Positions 53,307 through 61,855 of a DNA stretch of 64,000 nucleotides are shown here, one piece after another; positions within the stretch are counted from its first letter, which is position 1, and each line of letters begins with the position of its first letter. The notes below the pieces were generated by a model. The model saw only the letters and a program-made list of their open reading frames with translations, was not told where the DNA came from and searched no databases. Origin of the DNA: Mycolicibacter sinensis. GTDB lineage: Bacteria > Actinomycetota > Actinomycetes > Mycobacteriales > Mycobacteriaceae. Position numbers and translations under genes: made by a program. The stretch is from NCBI RefSeq assembly GCF_001667375.1, contig NZ_LZIN01000053.1, forward strand, positions 1 to 64,000, written 5' to 3'.

Positions 53307-53341
53307 CCGGCCCGGCCTCCGCTCACGCGGGGCCGGGCCGG
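53307..53341. terminator. strong hairpin after MPT63-like copy 1
   Basis: An 11-bp perfect stem CCGGCCCGGCC / GGCCGGGCCGG is extended inside by CCGC / GCGG around a TCAC loop, with one bulged T. It lies 20 bases past the stop and is followed by CTCGTTTC. It is the best terminator in the window and implies that the second copy is transcribed separately. Confidence 0.7.
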
Positions 53342-53373
53342 GCTCGTTTCACGGCAGCCCGACCGGTGGCCGT

Positions 53374-53394
53374 TACGATTCAGTACTTGAGTAC
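53374..53394 (+). promoter_or_regulatory. -10 element and palindrome before MPT63-like copy 2
   Basis: TACGAT (53374-53379) fits a -10 hexamer, and a perfect inverted repeat GTACT-TG-AGTAC (53383-53394) covers the expected transcript start. The -35 region is GC-rich and unconvincing. Confidence 0.35.
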
Positions 53395-53431
53395 CACTAA
53401 GCGGGATGTCACCGACCTGAGGAGCAGACCC

Positions 53432-54094
53432 ATGAAGTCGATCTCGACCGCCCTGGCAGTGGGAGCACTGGCTGCCGCCGGCGCGTTCAGCACCGGGACC
53501 GCCGCCGCCGACGGCCCTGACCCGGCCCCGGTCACCCATCCGCTCGGAGCCCAGGGGACGCTGCCCGAGGGGCCCGGCGTGCACGGCTGGACGGTCAACG
53601 ATTTGCGGCCCAGCACCGACACCATCCCCTACCAGCCGCGCGGCACCCTGTGGGAGGCCACCGCCACCGACGAGGCGATCCAGGGCACGGTTGTCCCGAT
53701 CGTCGCCAACCTCAGCGCCCGCTCGGCCAGCGGCCAGAACTATCAGTCGCTGTTCACCGTGGCCACTCCGCAGGGCATCGTGCCGACGGCCCTGTCCCAG
53801 GGCCAGAAGACCAGCGGCAAGGTTTATTTCGATGTCACCGGCGACGCCCCCGACAGCATGGTCTATCAGGCCGGCGGCGCCGATTTGATCCGATGGGTGG
53901 CACCGCCACCGCAGCCGCAGGCCCGTCCGGCCGCACCGCAGCCGCAGGCTCCGACGAACGGCGGCAACAGCAATCGGGCGCCCGCGCCGGCGCAAGGCCC
54001 GTCGTCGCGCCCGGCCGCGCCGCCCGCCGTCAGCTCCGGCACCCCGCTGCCTGAAGGCAGCGCCGGCACACCGCTTCCCGCCGAGGCTCCTTAG
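53432..54094 (+). CDS. secreted MPT63-like protein, copy 2
   Basis: 220 residues, clearly a duplicate of the upstream gene: signal peptide, then THPLGAQGTLPEGPGVHGWT, NDLRPSTDTIPYQPRGTLWE and TSGKVYFDVTGDAPDSMVYQ. The tail is shorter and Pro/Gln-rich (PPPQPQARPAAPQPQAP) and ends with two GTPLP blocks. The ATG at 53432 follows GGAG. It converges on the dehydrogenase gene across a short hairpin. Confidence 0.85.
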   Translation: MKSISTALAVGALAAAGAFSTGTAAADGPDPAPVTHPLGAQGTLPEGPGVHGWTVNDLRPSTDTIPYQPRGTLWEATATDEAIQGTVVPIVANLSARSASGQNYQSLFTVATPQGIVPTALSQGQKTSGKVYFDVTGDAPDSMVYQAGGADLIRWVAPPPQPQARPAAPQPQAPTNGGNSNRAPAPAQGPSSRPAAPPAVSSGTPLPEGSAGTPLPAEAP

Positions 54095-54101
54095 CGCTGC
54101 G

Positions 54102-54116
54102 CCGGCCCTCGGCCGG
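54102..54116. terminator. hairpin between convergent genes
   Basis: CCGGCC-CTC-GGCCGG lies exactly between the stop of MPT63-like copy 2 and the stop codon of the opposing gene at 54117. It could serve both directions. No T-run. Confidence 0.45.
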
Positions 54117-55205
54117 TCAGAGCTTGAATCGCCCGGCGAACCCGCGCAGCGGCAAGTCGGCGCTGGTCAACAAGCCCGGCGGCGCGGCCACCACGGATCG
54201 GATCGCGTTAAGGGCGGGCAGACCGGTCACGGTCATGCCGATCGAGGCGAAGTTGTCCGGGTTGGACAGATCCACACCGGGTTTGGGCAAGATCATGTGC
54301 TTGTTGTAGACGCACGGGTCGCCCGTCACCCGAGTGATGTAGCAGCCCTTGATCTTCCAGTTCGGTTCGGTGTGCGGGGTCATCTGCCACTCCAGGTGGG
54401 TTTCGATGCGCGCGACGCCGTCCACCATGCCCTGGTATTTGATGTAGCTGCCGCCCAGCGATCCCTGGGGCAGGGTGTACCAGCCCAGGTCGACGTCTTT
54501 GGTGCACACGCCCAGCTCGTAGCTGAAGGTGACCTCATCGAGGGTCAGGTCGAAGCAGTCGGCCATCATCAGCACGCTGTCGGCGAAGACGCGGGTGAAC
54601 TTCTCCAGTTTGGCCGGGATCTCCGGGTCGTCGGCCGGTTGCCCGTAGCCGACCTCGATCCAGGTCTCCTTGGAGTGGTGACACGACACGTCGACCGATT
54701 CGATGGTGGTGACGTTCTCGATGTCGGCGACGTCGGCGGCCGCCACCACGCCCAGGATCTGGTTGAGTCCCGGGTTCATCCCGGTGCCGTAGAACGTCGC
54801 GCCACCCTTTTCACACGCTTCGGAAAGTAGCTGTGTCACCGGTTTTCCCGACGGGTGCGGGTGGTTGTGGTCGCGGTGCCAGCCGGTGATCCAGTCGGCG
54901 GTGGTGACGATGTTGATGCCCGCCTCCAGCACCCGAACGTAGAGATCCTCATCGGGGAACACCCCGTGAAAGGTCAGCACGTCGGGCTTGGCGGCGATGA
55001 TCTCCTCGATGCTGCCGGTCGCCTTGACCCCGTTGGCCGCGATGCCGGCCAGCTCCCCGGCGTCCTTGCCGATCTTGTCCGGCGAATAGCAGTGCACACC
55101 GATGAGTTCGAGGTCGGGGCGATTGGCGATCCGCTTGATCATTTCGGAGCCGACGTTGCCGGTGGCGACCTGGAACACGCGGATCGGTGCAGCAGAAACG
55201 GTCAT
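54117..55205 (-). CDS. dihydrodipicolinate-reductase-like NAD(P) oxidoreductase
   Basis: 362 residues. N-terminal Rossmann motif VFQVATGNVGSEMIKR (GxxGxxG type), then DVLTFHGVFPDE and a C-terminal domain (GMNPGLNQILGV, then HHSKETWIEVGYG) seen in mycobacterial proteins of the DapB-N-like group, relatives of 2,4-diaminopentanoate dehydrogenase. Substrate unknown. The ATG at 55205 overlaps the Rieske gene stop (ATGA), so the two work in one operon. Confidence 0.75.
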   Translation of the reverse strand: MTVSAAPIRVFQVATGNVGSEMIKRIANRPDLELIGVHCYSPDKIGKDAGELAGIAANGVKATGSIEEIIAAKPDVLTFHGVFPDEDLYVRVLEAGINIVTTADWITGWHRDHNHPHPSGKPVTQLLSEACEKGGATFYGTGMNPGLNQILGVVAAADVADIENVTTIESVDVSCHHSKETWIEVGYGQPADDPEIPAKLEKFTRVFADSVLMMADCFDLTLDEVTFSYELGVCTKDVDLGWYTLPQGSLGGSYIKYQGMVDGVARIETHLEWQMTPHTEPNWKIKGCYITRVTGDPCVYNKHMILPKPGVDLSNPDNFASIGMTVTGLPALNAIRSVVAAPPGLLTSADLPLRGFAGRFKL

Positions 55206-56227
55206 GCGGGTGAGCCTTTCTGGGCATAGACTTCGGCAGCACTGCCGCCGATACCGTCGGGATAGAACTGTTTGGCCCACTGGCGGATTGCGGTGAAGCC
55301 TTGGTATTCAGCGTTGGCCAGTGCCGGTGGGTCCGAGTAGCGCTGATGCGACCAGATGTGGATGTCTTGTTCGAACTGACGGATCACTTCCCGCCCGAAC
55401 TCGGCCGCCCTGGTCTCCGCGCGCGCCGGATCACCGCCCGGTGTGCGGCCGATGTAGACCATGAATCGCACATCGGAGGTGGAGTCGTCGACGGGGGTGA
55501 TCGCCGAGATGGTGCGGTTGTCGATCATCCCCCAACTCTTGGTCACCGCGATGCCCAAGCCGCCGTTGATGGCCTCCACGCCGCTGTTGACGTCTTCGAT
55601 GCGCTGGCCGTCGTCGCCTTCGAAGGTGATGGTGAAGTCGACGTAGGACACCGGTTCGGCGAAATCGTGGCGGGTGAACACCGGCACGATCGGGGTCCGG
55701 TGCACGTACTTGAAGTGCGCGAAATCCACCCCGTTCTCCAGGACGTACTGCGGGTGCATCTCCAGGGCCTGCCGGTACAGCCGCTGCTGGGGGTAGTAGT
55801 CGGCGGCGCGGCGATCATCGAAGGCGGCGAACACATCCGGTGCGTCGAAGAACGGCTCGCGGCGGTGCACGTCGTGCCAGATGTAGACCGACTCGTTGCG
55901 CTCGATGACCGGGTACGTGCCGATCCGCCGGCCGCGGTTGGGCTTGTCCTGGTAGGGGATACAGACGTTGCGCCCCTGGGAGTTCCACTGCCAGCCGTGA
56001 AACGGGCATTGCAGCACCTCGCCACAGACGGTGCCGCCGTAACCCAGGTGCGCACCGAGGTGCTCGCAGTAGGCGTTCATCACGGTGAGCTGACCGGATT
56101 CGGCGCGCCAGGCGACCATCTCCTGGCCGAAATACTTCATGGTGCGGACGTCGCCGATGCCGATCTCGTCGGACCACGCGACCTGGAACCAGCCGGTCGG
56201 CTTCATCGACAGCGGCGGTTTGGCCAT
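55202..56227 (-). CDS. Rieske non-heme iron oxygenase, alpha subunit
   Basis: 341 residues. Rieske [2Fe-2S] ligands: CEHLGAHLG (C-x-H) and CPFHGW (C-x2-H) about 17 residues apart. The catalytic domain contains ENGVDFAHFKYVHRTP, with Asp and two His in the usual mononuclear iron motif. The layout resembles 3-ketosteroid 9-alpha-hydroxylase oxygenases (KshA), but similarity beyond the class is not certain. It needs a reductase, which is not adjacent. ATG at 56227 follows GAGAGGA. Confidence 0.85.
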   Translation of the reverse strand: MAKPPLSMKPTGWFQVAWSDEIGIGDVRTMKYFGQEMVAWRAESGQLTVMNAYCEHLGAHLGYGGTVCGEVLQCPFHGWQWNSQGRNVCIPYQDKPNRGRRIGTYPVIERNESVYIWHDVHRREPFFDAPDVFAAFDDRRAADYYPQQRLYRQALEMHPQYVLENGVDFAHFKYVHRTPIVPVFTRHDFAEPVSYVDFTITFEGDDGQRIEDVNSGVEAINGGLGIAVTKSWGMIDNRTISAITPVDDSTSDVRFMVYIGRTPGGDPARAETRAAEFGREVIRQFEQDIHIWSHQRYSDPPALANAEYQGFTAIRQWAKQFYPDGIGGSAAEVYAQKGSPA

Positions 56228-56294
56228 GGGCTGGTGTCCTCTCGGCGGTCTTTCCCGGGCGGCTGTGTCGCAGCATAGTTCGCCGTCCCCAGGA

Positions 56295-56312
56295 ATCATA
56301 GTGCCCACTATG
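56295..56312. promoter_or_regulatory. perfect palindromic operator overlapping the Rieske -10
   Basis: CATAGTG-CC-CACTATG (56297-56312) is a perfect inverted repeat in the 108-base gap between the TetR gene and the Rieske gene. On the minus strand TATGAT (56295-56300), an excellent -10 for the Rieske operon, overlaps one arm. For the plus strand TAGGAT (56323-56328) is a -10 just before the TetR gene. A bound TetR dimer would occlude the Rieske promoter directly. Confidence 0.75.
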
Positions 56313-56335
56313 TAAATGTTGCTAGGATTCGGAGG

Positions 56336-56968
56336 ATGAGTCCTCCGGCGCCGCGGCGCAGCAACAAGCGCGGGCAGGCGACCCGCGAGGCGATGCTGGA
56401 TGCCGCGGTGCGCTCGCTGGCCACCGGGGACCCGGGGGCGGTGTCGGCGAGCCGGATCGCCAAGGAGAGCGGCGCCACCTGGGGTGCGGTGCAGTATCAG
56501 TTCGGCGACGTCGACGGCTTCTGGGCGGCGGTGCTGCGCCGGACCGCTGAGCGCCGGGATGCGGCGATGTCGGCGTTCGCCGGGCTGGAACGTGTTGCGC
56601 CGCTGCGAGATCGGGTAGCCGCGATCATCGACACGCTCTATCACGGGTTGGCGTCGCAGGACTCCCGGGCGATCGAGAACCTGCGGGCCGCACTCCCTCG
56701 CGACCACCACGAGCTGGAGCGGTTGTATCCGCGCACGGCCGCGGAATTGTTCTCCTGGGGCAAGAGCTGGCTACAGACCTGCCACAGCGCATTCGCCGAC
56801 CTCGGGGTCGACCCGGTACGGGTGCGCGAGGTGGCCGCCCTCATCCCGGGTGCGATGCGCGGGCTGGTCTCCGAGCGTCAGCTGGGCTCCTATGCCGACC
56901 TCGAGGAGGCCCGGCGCGGTCTGACCAATGCGCTGGCGGCCTATCTCGAAGGGTCCCGGATCAGCTGA
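56336..56968 (+). CDS. TetR-family transcriptional regulator
   Basis: 210 residues with N-terminal helix-turn-helix: ASRIAKESGATWGAVQYQFG at about 38-57. The C-terminal domain is helical. GGAGG touches the ATG at 56336 directly, too close for a normal ribosome site; with -10 TAGGAT eight bases upstream the mRNA is probably leaderless. Divergent position and the palindrome suggest it represses the Rieske operon and itself. It converges on the cyclase-like gene. Confidence 0.85.
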   Translation: MSPPAPRRSNKRGQATREAMLDAAVRSLATGDPGAVSASRIAKESGATWGAVQYQFGDVDGFWAAVLRRTAERRDAAMSAFAGLERVAPLRDRVAAIIDTLYHGLASQDSRAIENLRAALPRDHHELERLYPRTAAELFSWGKSWLQTCHSAFADLGVDPVRVREVAALIPGAMRGLVSERQLGSYADLEEARRGLTNALAAYLEGSRIS

Positions 56969-56981
56969 GGTCAGTGCTCCC

Positions 56982-57701
56982 TCAGGCCTGCGGGAGTTCG
57001 GGAGTGCCGCGGCCCAGACCGCGAAATCCTGCGCACGGTTCCTTGGCGCCGACCACGAACGGCAGCGCCTTGAACCGGAATTTCATCCGGCCGCCCCATC
57101 CCATGGCCTCGGCGGGCGGTTGCTCCGCCGAGTTCGCCAGATCCAGGTAGTACGTCGAGGTTTCGCCGAGGCCCTCGAAGTCGTGCATCAGCGGCAGGCA
57201 GGTTTGCCGGACCGGCTCGTCGAGGCACTGTGCGACGGGATCAGTCATCAACACGTACTCCGGCACCGGCACCTGATTCTTCAGCATCCGGTGCACCAGG
57301 ATGACGTCGAGGCCGGCGAGTTCGGTGTGGCGCTTGACCTTCTGCTCGGCCACCTCGCCCTCGTGGGCGACGAACTTCAACGACAGGTTCATCAGTTGCT
57401 TGCAGCAGTCGCAGTTGCACTTGCGGCCGTTCTCAATACGGGACCGCCGGTTGAGAAACGCCTGGTGCATCCGCGCCAGTCGGTCGCTGACCAAGGCGTG
57501 GGCGTCGCCGTTGGGCGCCCAGAAGAAGGCGGCGTCGCCCTCCAGCTTCGCCAGCTTCATGCCTTTGGCGGCGTCGATGACCGATTCCAGCAGCGCGGCC
57601 ACCGCCATCTGGGCGTGCACCAGGTGGGTCCGGTTCCAGTTCATGTAGGCGGTGTAACCGCCGATGTCGGCGATGACGAGCACCGCGCGCCGGATGGCCA
57701 T
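56982..57701 (-). CDS. class III nucleotide-cyclase-like protein (DUF2652) with Cys cluster
   Basis: 239 residues. The N-terminus [14 protein letters not shown] (Asp12) and LEGDAAFFW (Asp56) occupy the positions of the two metal-binding Asp of class III cyclases. Between about 95 and 100 is a C-x-C-x-C-C cluster ([10 protein letters not shown]), and further Cys occur at [11 protein letters not shown]. No transmembrane segment. Cyclase activity is not certain because the substrate-specifying residues could not be confirmed. On the minus strand TACACT just upstream of the ATG at 57701 is a possible -10 of a near-leaderless mRNA. Confidence 0.72.
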   Translation of the reverse strand: MAIRRAVLVIADIGGYTAYMNWNRTHLVHAQMAVAALLESVIDAAKGMKLAKLEGDAAFFWAPNGDAHALVSDRLARMHQAFLNRRSRIENGRKCNCDCCKQLMNLSLKFVAHEGEVAEQKVKRHTELAGLDVILVHRMLKNQVPVPEYVLMTDPVAQCLDEPVRQTCLPLMHDFEGLGETSTYYLDLANSAEQPPAEAMGWGGRMKFRFKALPFVVGAKEPCAGFRGLGRGTPELPQA

Positions 57702-57775
57702 GAACTCAAGAGTGTAGTTTCGCCTGGCCGGTAACGCCACGGCGATTCTTCCGTGCGGTTGCCCCACCGCTTGGG

Positions 57776-58546
57776 TCAGGAGCTCTCGTCGCGGCCAGCG
57801 CCGTACTCTTTGCTTTCCTGCTGGTACTGCCACAATTCGGCTCGTACCGCGGCGTCGAACGCGCGGTCCAGACTCGCGTGTGCCACCCGCCTTGCCACCC
57901 GGCGCATGGCATCGACCAGATCGGCGGCCCAGGCGAGTTCGGCGTCGTTGCCGGGTAGCCACCCGGTGCCTCGCTGGCGCACCACCTCCGAATATCCGCT
58001 GCGGGCCATGACTCCGGCGGCCTCGTCTAGCTTCTCGTCGACGATGCCCACCGCGTCCAGCAGCGCTGCCAGTGGCATACCGCGGGAGACCAAGGCGGCG
58101 AAGTCCTCGACCAGACGCAGATCGGTCACCACGTAGTTGTTCTCGACGTCGGTCGGCTCGATCACCCCGCTATCGGCCAATCGACGCAGCATCGGCTCAT
58201 CCAACCCGCCCAGCCGGGTCTCCAGTTCGTCTCGGCTCATGTTCTGCGACACCGGGTTCGACCACGGAGTGGTCACCAGTTCGGCCAGATCGGCGAGATC
58301 GAGCGCCTCGACCAGGCCCTCACCGCGCTGCAGCCCGGTCAGAAACTTCAGGATGTGCTTGACCGTGAAGCCCTCGCTGAGCAACCGGATGATCGCCTGC
58401 AGCTGGCTGAGGTGCCGGTCGGTGTAGATCGCGACCCGGCCCCGGCGCTGGGGCCGGGGCAGCAGGCCGTTCTCCTGGTAGACCCGGACGTTACGGGTGG
58501 TCGTACCCGCCTCCCGTGCCAGGTCGTCGATCCGGTACTCGGTCAC
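57776..58546 (-). CDS. MerR-family transcriptional regulator
   Basis: 256 residues. Typical MerR N-terminus: [58 protein letters not shown]. The effector region (about 80-256) is long and lacks conserved metal-binding Cys, so it probably senses an organic molecule. GTG start at 58546. It lies nine bases after the monooxygenase stop on the same strand and could be the last gene of that operon. Confidence 0.85.
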   Translation of the reverse strand: MTEYRIDDLAREAGTTTRNVRVYQENGLLPRPQRRGRVAIYTDRHLSQLQAIIRLLSEGFTVKHILKFLTGLQRGEGLVEALDLADLAELVTTPWSNPVSQNMSRDELETRLGGLDEPMLRRLADSGVIEPTDVENNYVVTDLRLVEDFAALVSRGMPLAALLDAVGIVDEKLDEAAGVMARSGYSEVVRQRGTGWLPGNDAELAWAADLVDAMRRVARRVAHASLDRAFDAAVRAELWQYQQESKEYGAGRDESS

Positions 58547-58555
58547 CAGCGCAGC

Positions 58556-60052
58556 CTAGGTGGTCAGGACCGGGTCGCGGCTGGTCTCGGCCACGGTGAT
58601 CTTGAAGTCTTTCAGGTCAACCGTCTTGAGCTGGTTGACGTATTGGGTGGCAAACCCCGGGAACATGGTGGCGTTGAAGCCGTCCTCGGTCAGATACCAG
58701 CTCTGGCACCCGGAGTTCCAGGTCGTGGACTTCAGCCGCCGCTGGATGTTCTGGTTGTAGCGGGCCTGAACCTCGGGCCGCACGTCCAGCGACTTCCAGT
58801 CGAACTGCAGCAGTTTGGCGATCGCCTCGACGATGTAGTCGATCTGGGCCTCCATGTAGACCAGTGCCGAGTTGTGGCCGGGCCCCGAGTTCGGACCGAA
58901 GGTGAAATACAGGTTCGGATAACCCGACACCGCGACACTGCGGTAGGCGTAAGCGCCGCGGCTCCACTCCGAGGCCAGATCGCGGCCGTCCAGGCCGGTG
59001 ACCGGGAACGGGGTCCCGGCCTTGGAGACATCGAAGCCGGTGGCGAACACGATGGCGTCGAACTGGTGCTCGATCCCCTCAACGGTGCGAATGCCCTTGG
59101 GCGACAACCGGGCGATCGGCCAGGTCACCAAGGTGCAGTTATCCGCCTGCAGTGCCGGGTAGTAGTCGCTGGTCATCAGCAACCGCTTGCAGCCGGCCGA
59201 GAAGTCCGGTGTCAGCTGGCGACGCATCCAGGGGTCCTTCACCTGCAGACGCAGGTTGGCGGCACTGAGGGCCTCCACCAGCCTCGTCAGCGGGGTGTCC
59301 CACACCACCCCGAGGGCCACCGACTCGTGCCCCCAGTACCAGGCGGACCGCATCAGCTTCTCGGCCAGCGGCACGTGCTTGTAGATCTGCTTGAGCCGAT
59401 CACCGGTCGACGTGTTGAGCTTCGGCAGCACCCATCCCGGCGTCCGCTGGAACACCTTGACCGACTTGGCGACCTTGACCAGCTCCGGGATGATCTGCAC
59501 CCCGCTGGAGCCGGTGCCGATGACGGCCACCTTCTTGCCGGCGAAGTCGTAGTCGTGATCCCAACGGGCACTGTGGATCTTGTGGCCCTCGTAGGACTCG
59601 ATACCCGGGATGCTCGGGAAGCTGTGATTGGCCAGCGGCCCGGAAGCCACGATCACGGCCTGGGCCCGAAGCGGCTCGCGGTCAGAAAGACCGACGGTCC
59701 ACTCCCCTGCCTCAGCGTCGTAGGCGACACCGGTCACGTTGTGGCCGAACCGGATATGCGGTGCGATTCCGGCGGATTCGACCATGCTGTCGATGTAGCC
59801 AAGGATCTCCGCACTGCCCGAATAGGTCTGCGACCACTCGGGGTTTCGGGCGAAGCTGTAGGAGTACAGCCGCGAGGGAATGTCACATTCGGCACCGGGA
59901 TAGGTGTTGTCCCGCCACGTGCCCCCGACGCGTGAATCGCGTTCGAGGATGACGAAATCGGTGACACCCTGATCTTTGAGACGAATGGCCGCACCGACAC
60001 CGGCGAACCCGGCGCCGATGATCGCTACGGAGATCGTCATGTGCTGCCCCAT
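58556..60052 (-). CDS. Baeyer-Villiger-type flavin monooxygenase (MymA/EthA-like)
   Basis: 498 residues. FAD motif GAGFAG (13-18) with the GTWRDNTYPGAECD signature, the BVMO fingerprint YEGHKIHSARWD (FxGxxxHxxxW with Tyr for Phe), and NADPH motif IGTGSSGVQ. Members insert oxygen next to carbonyls or oxidise sulfur; MymA is linked to cell-wall fatty acids in M. tuberculosis. The ATG at 60052 shares one base with the upstream TGA (TGATG); ATG 60040 (MTISVAIIG) with GGGG upstream is an equal choice. Confidence 0.85.
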   Translation of the reverse strand: MGQHMTISVAIIGAGFAGVGAAIRLKDQGVTDFVILERDSRVGGTWRDNTYPGAECDIPSRLYSYSFARNPEWSQTYSGSAEILGYIDSMVESAGIAPHIRFGHNVTGVAYDAEAGEWTVGLSDREPLRAQAVIVASGPLANHSFPSIPGIESYEGHKIHSARWDHDYDFAGKKVAVIGTGSSGVQIIPELVKVAKSVKVFQRTPGWVLPKLNTSTGDRLKQIYKHVPLAEKLMRSAWYWGHESVALGVVWDTPLTRLVEALSAANLRLQVKDPWMRRQLTPDFSAGCKRLLMTSDYYPALQADNCTLVTWPIARLSPKGIRTVEGIEHQFDAIVFATGFDVSKAGTPFPVTGLDGRDLASEWSRGAYAYRSVAVSGYPNLYFTFGPNSGPGHNSALVYMEAQIDYIVEAIAKLLQFDWKSLDVRPEVQARYNQNIQRRLKSTTWNSGCQSWYLTEDGFNATMFPGFATQYVNQLKTVDLKDFKITVAETSRDPVLTT

Positions 60053-60972
60053 CACGCGACCGGCTCGTAGGTCAGTTCTTCCGACCACGACGGGGTGTAC
60101 TCCACCAGTGACTTGGGGATGACGCTGGTGACCGCAACCAGGGAGTCGGCCAGCCAGTGGTACTTGGAGGTGCGGTCGATCACCTTCTTGCTGTGCCAGG
60201 AGATGAACTGGTACATCGGCACCCGACGGACGAAAGCGCTTCGCTCACCGACGTTCCGGAAACGACGCATGGCCTGGTAGAGGCGTTCTTCGTTGACGCC
60301 CATCGCCACGATGTTGTCGCGCATCTTGTTCAGCAGCGGGAAGTAGCTCAACGTACCGATCAGCAGCGCCGGGTTCATCCAGCTGCCGACGAACTCGACA
60401 GCCAGCTTCCGCATGTTGGCGTGGCCGAGAATGTCCATCACCTCGAAGTCGACCGCGAGGTGGCGCGACTCGTCGGAGTTGATCCGCTTGAATACTTCCT
60501 GGGCCACCGGGTCTTTGACCTCGTCGGTGATGAACTTGATCAGCGCGCCGTCCAGGGCCACCTCCAGCATGGGGATGACGGTGCCCAGAATCGACAGCGA
60601 CATGCCATCGGAGAACTTGTCGAGCCAGGTGATCACCAGCTGCACGTTGACGCTCGGCGGCGGGATCTCGTCGTCCTCCAGCATGCCCCACCGGCGCATC
60701 AACGCGAGCTCGGCGTTGGCGTGCTTCTGCTCCTCGGCGTGGAAGTGCTCATAGATGCTCTTCAGCGTCGGGGTCGGGGCCTTCTTCGCCAGCGCCGCGA
60801 AGCCGCGGGCGCCGACGTTCTCGATCCACATCAGGTCGGTCATGAACGGCTTGAGCTTGGCCCACAGTTCCGGCTCGATCAGCTCGGCTCCCGGGGCATC
60901 CCAGTCGATATCGACCAAGGCCCACTGTTTGTCCTTGATCTTCTGCAGCATGTCGTCGAGGTCCATCGCCAT
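60052..60972 (-). CDS. ferritin-like diiron protein
   Basis: 306 residues, mostly helical. Carboxylate-bridged diiron ligands are suggested by Glu51 (IENVG), EExxH at 80-84 (AEEQKH) and a second ExxH in NSDESRHLAVD. A third helix near the middle (VIPMLEVALDG) carries another Glu. This is the pattern of ferritin-like/AurF-like oxygenases. Its role between an SDR and a monooxygenase is unknown. ATG 60972 follows AAAGGAAG; ATG 60966 is possible. Confidence 0.78.
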   Translation of the reverse strand: MAMDLDDMLQKIKDKQWALVDIDWDAPGAELIEPELWAKLKPFMTDLMWIENVGARGFAALAKKAPTPTLKSIYEHFHAEEQKHANAELALMRRWGMLEDDEIPPPSVNVQLVITWLDKFSDGMSLSILGTVIPMLEVALDGALIKFITDEVKDPVAQEVFKRINSDESRHLAVDFEVMDILGHANMRKLAVEFVGSWMNPALLIGTLSYFPLLNKMRDNIVAMGVNEERLYQAMRRFRNVGERSAFVRRVPMYQFISWHSKKVIDRTSKYHWLADSLVAVTSVIPKSLVEYTPSWSEELTYEPVA

Positions 60973-60997
60973 GATCGGCTTCCTTTCGTGAGACGGG

Positions 60998-61855
60998 TCA
61001 GTTTTTGGGTAGCACGCGGCCGAGCAGGCCGGCGCCACGGGCGTACAGCGCGGGGAAATGTCGCTTCAGGTGCCAGATGACGGTGGCGTCGATCTGCGGC
61101 ACCACATACAGCCGGCCGCCGTCGTGCGCGTCCAGCGTGCGTGCCGCGACACTGTCGGCGGACAATCCGGTCCAGCGGGCCAGCTGCTGACTCAGGCTCA
61201 TCGAACCGGGAGTGATCCGGCCGTCGGTGAAGACGTTGGTCTTGACAAAGGTCGGGCAAAGCACGGTGACGGCGATGTCGGTGCCGTCGAGTTCGGCGGC
61301 CAGTGTCTCCGACAGCGACATCACCCCGGCTTTCGACACGTTGTATGCCGCCATCGAGGGGACGGCGGCGAATCCGGCCGCCGAGGCCACGTTGATGATT
61401 CCGCCGCGCCCCGCCTCGCGCAGGAGCGGGGTGAAGACCTCGCAGCCGTAGACCACGCCCCACAGGTTGATGCCAAGGGCCCAGTCCCAGTCCTCGAAGC
61501 CGATGTCGCCCACGGGCTTTCCCCCGATACCGACGCCGGCATTGTTGATGACCAGGGTCGGCGCACCGCCGAATATCTCCTGAGCCTGCTCGGCCAGCCG
61601 CTCGACGGCGGCACGGTCCGAAACGTCGCACTGCACCGCGTGTCCGGTGCCGGTGGGCAGCTGCTCGATCAGCGCCACCGTCTCGGCCGCGCGTGCTTCG
61701 TCGATATCCGCGCAGATGACGTCGCCGCCGCGGCGCACCAGTTCCAGGGCGAAGGAACGTCCGATGCCGCTGCCGGCGCCGGTGACCACCGCCTTGGCGT
61801 TGACCGTGCGCTGCTCACGGCGAAAGACATTGAGCACCGTGTCGATTCCAAACAT
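60998..61855 (-). CDS. SDR family oxidoreductase (SadH-like)
   Basis: 285 residues. TGAGSGIG (25-32), NNAG, ASAAGF and YNVSK form a complete SDR active site. The C-terminal end (VPQIDATVIWHLKRHFPALY) is the tail common to the mycobacterial SadH-type dehydrogenases. It shares one base with the stop of the esterase gene (TGATG). Order esterase-SDR-diiron-monooxygenase recalls the MymA operon, where a monooxygenase, LipR and SadH occur together. Confidence 0.82.
   Translation of the reverse strand: MFGIDTVLNVFRREQRTVNAKAVVTGAGSGIGRSFALELVRRGGDVICADIDEARAAETVALIEQLPTGTGHAVQCDVSDRAAVERLAEQAQEIFGGAPTLVINNAGVGIGGKPVGDIGFEDWDWALGINLWGVVYGCEVFTPLLREAGRGGIINVASAAGFAAVPSMAAYNVSKAGVMSLSETLAAELDGTDIAVTVLCPTFVKTNVFTDGRITPGSMSLSQQLARWTGLSADSVAARTLDAHDGGRLYVVPQIDATVIWHLKRHFPALYARGAGLLGRVLPKN

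Noticed and set aside
52073..53995. 640-codon minus-strand open frame over the kinase end and the MPT63-like genes
   Set aside because: Antisense to three well-supported genes; composition is low-complexity Arg/Gly and mirrors the Ala/Pro/Gly tails.
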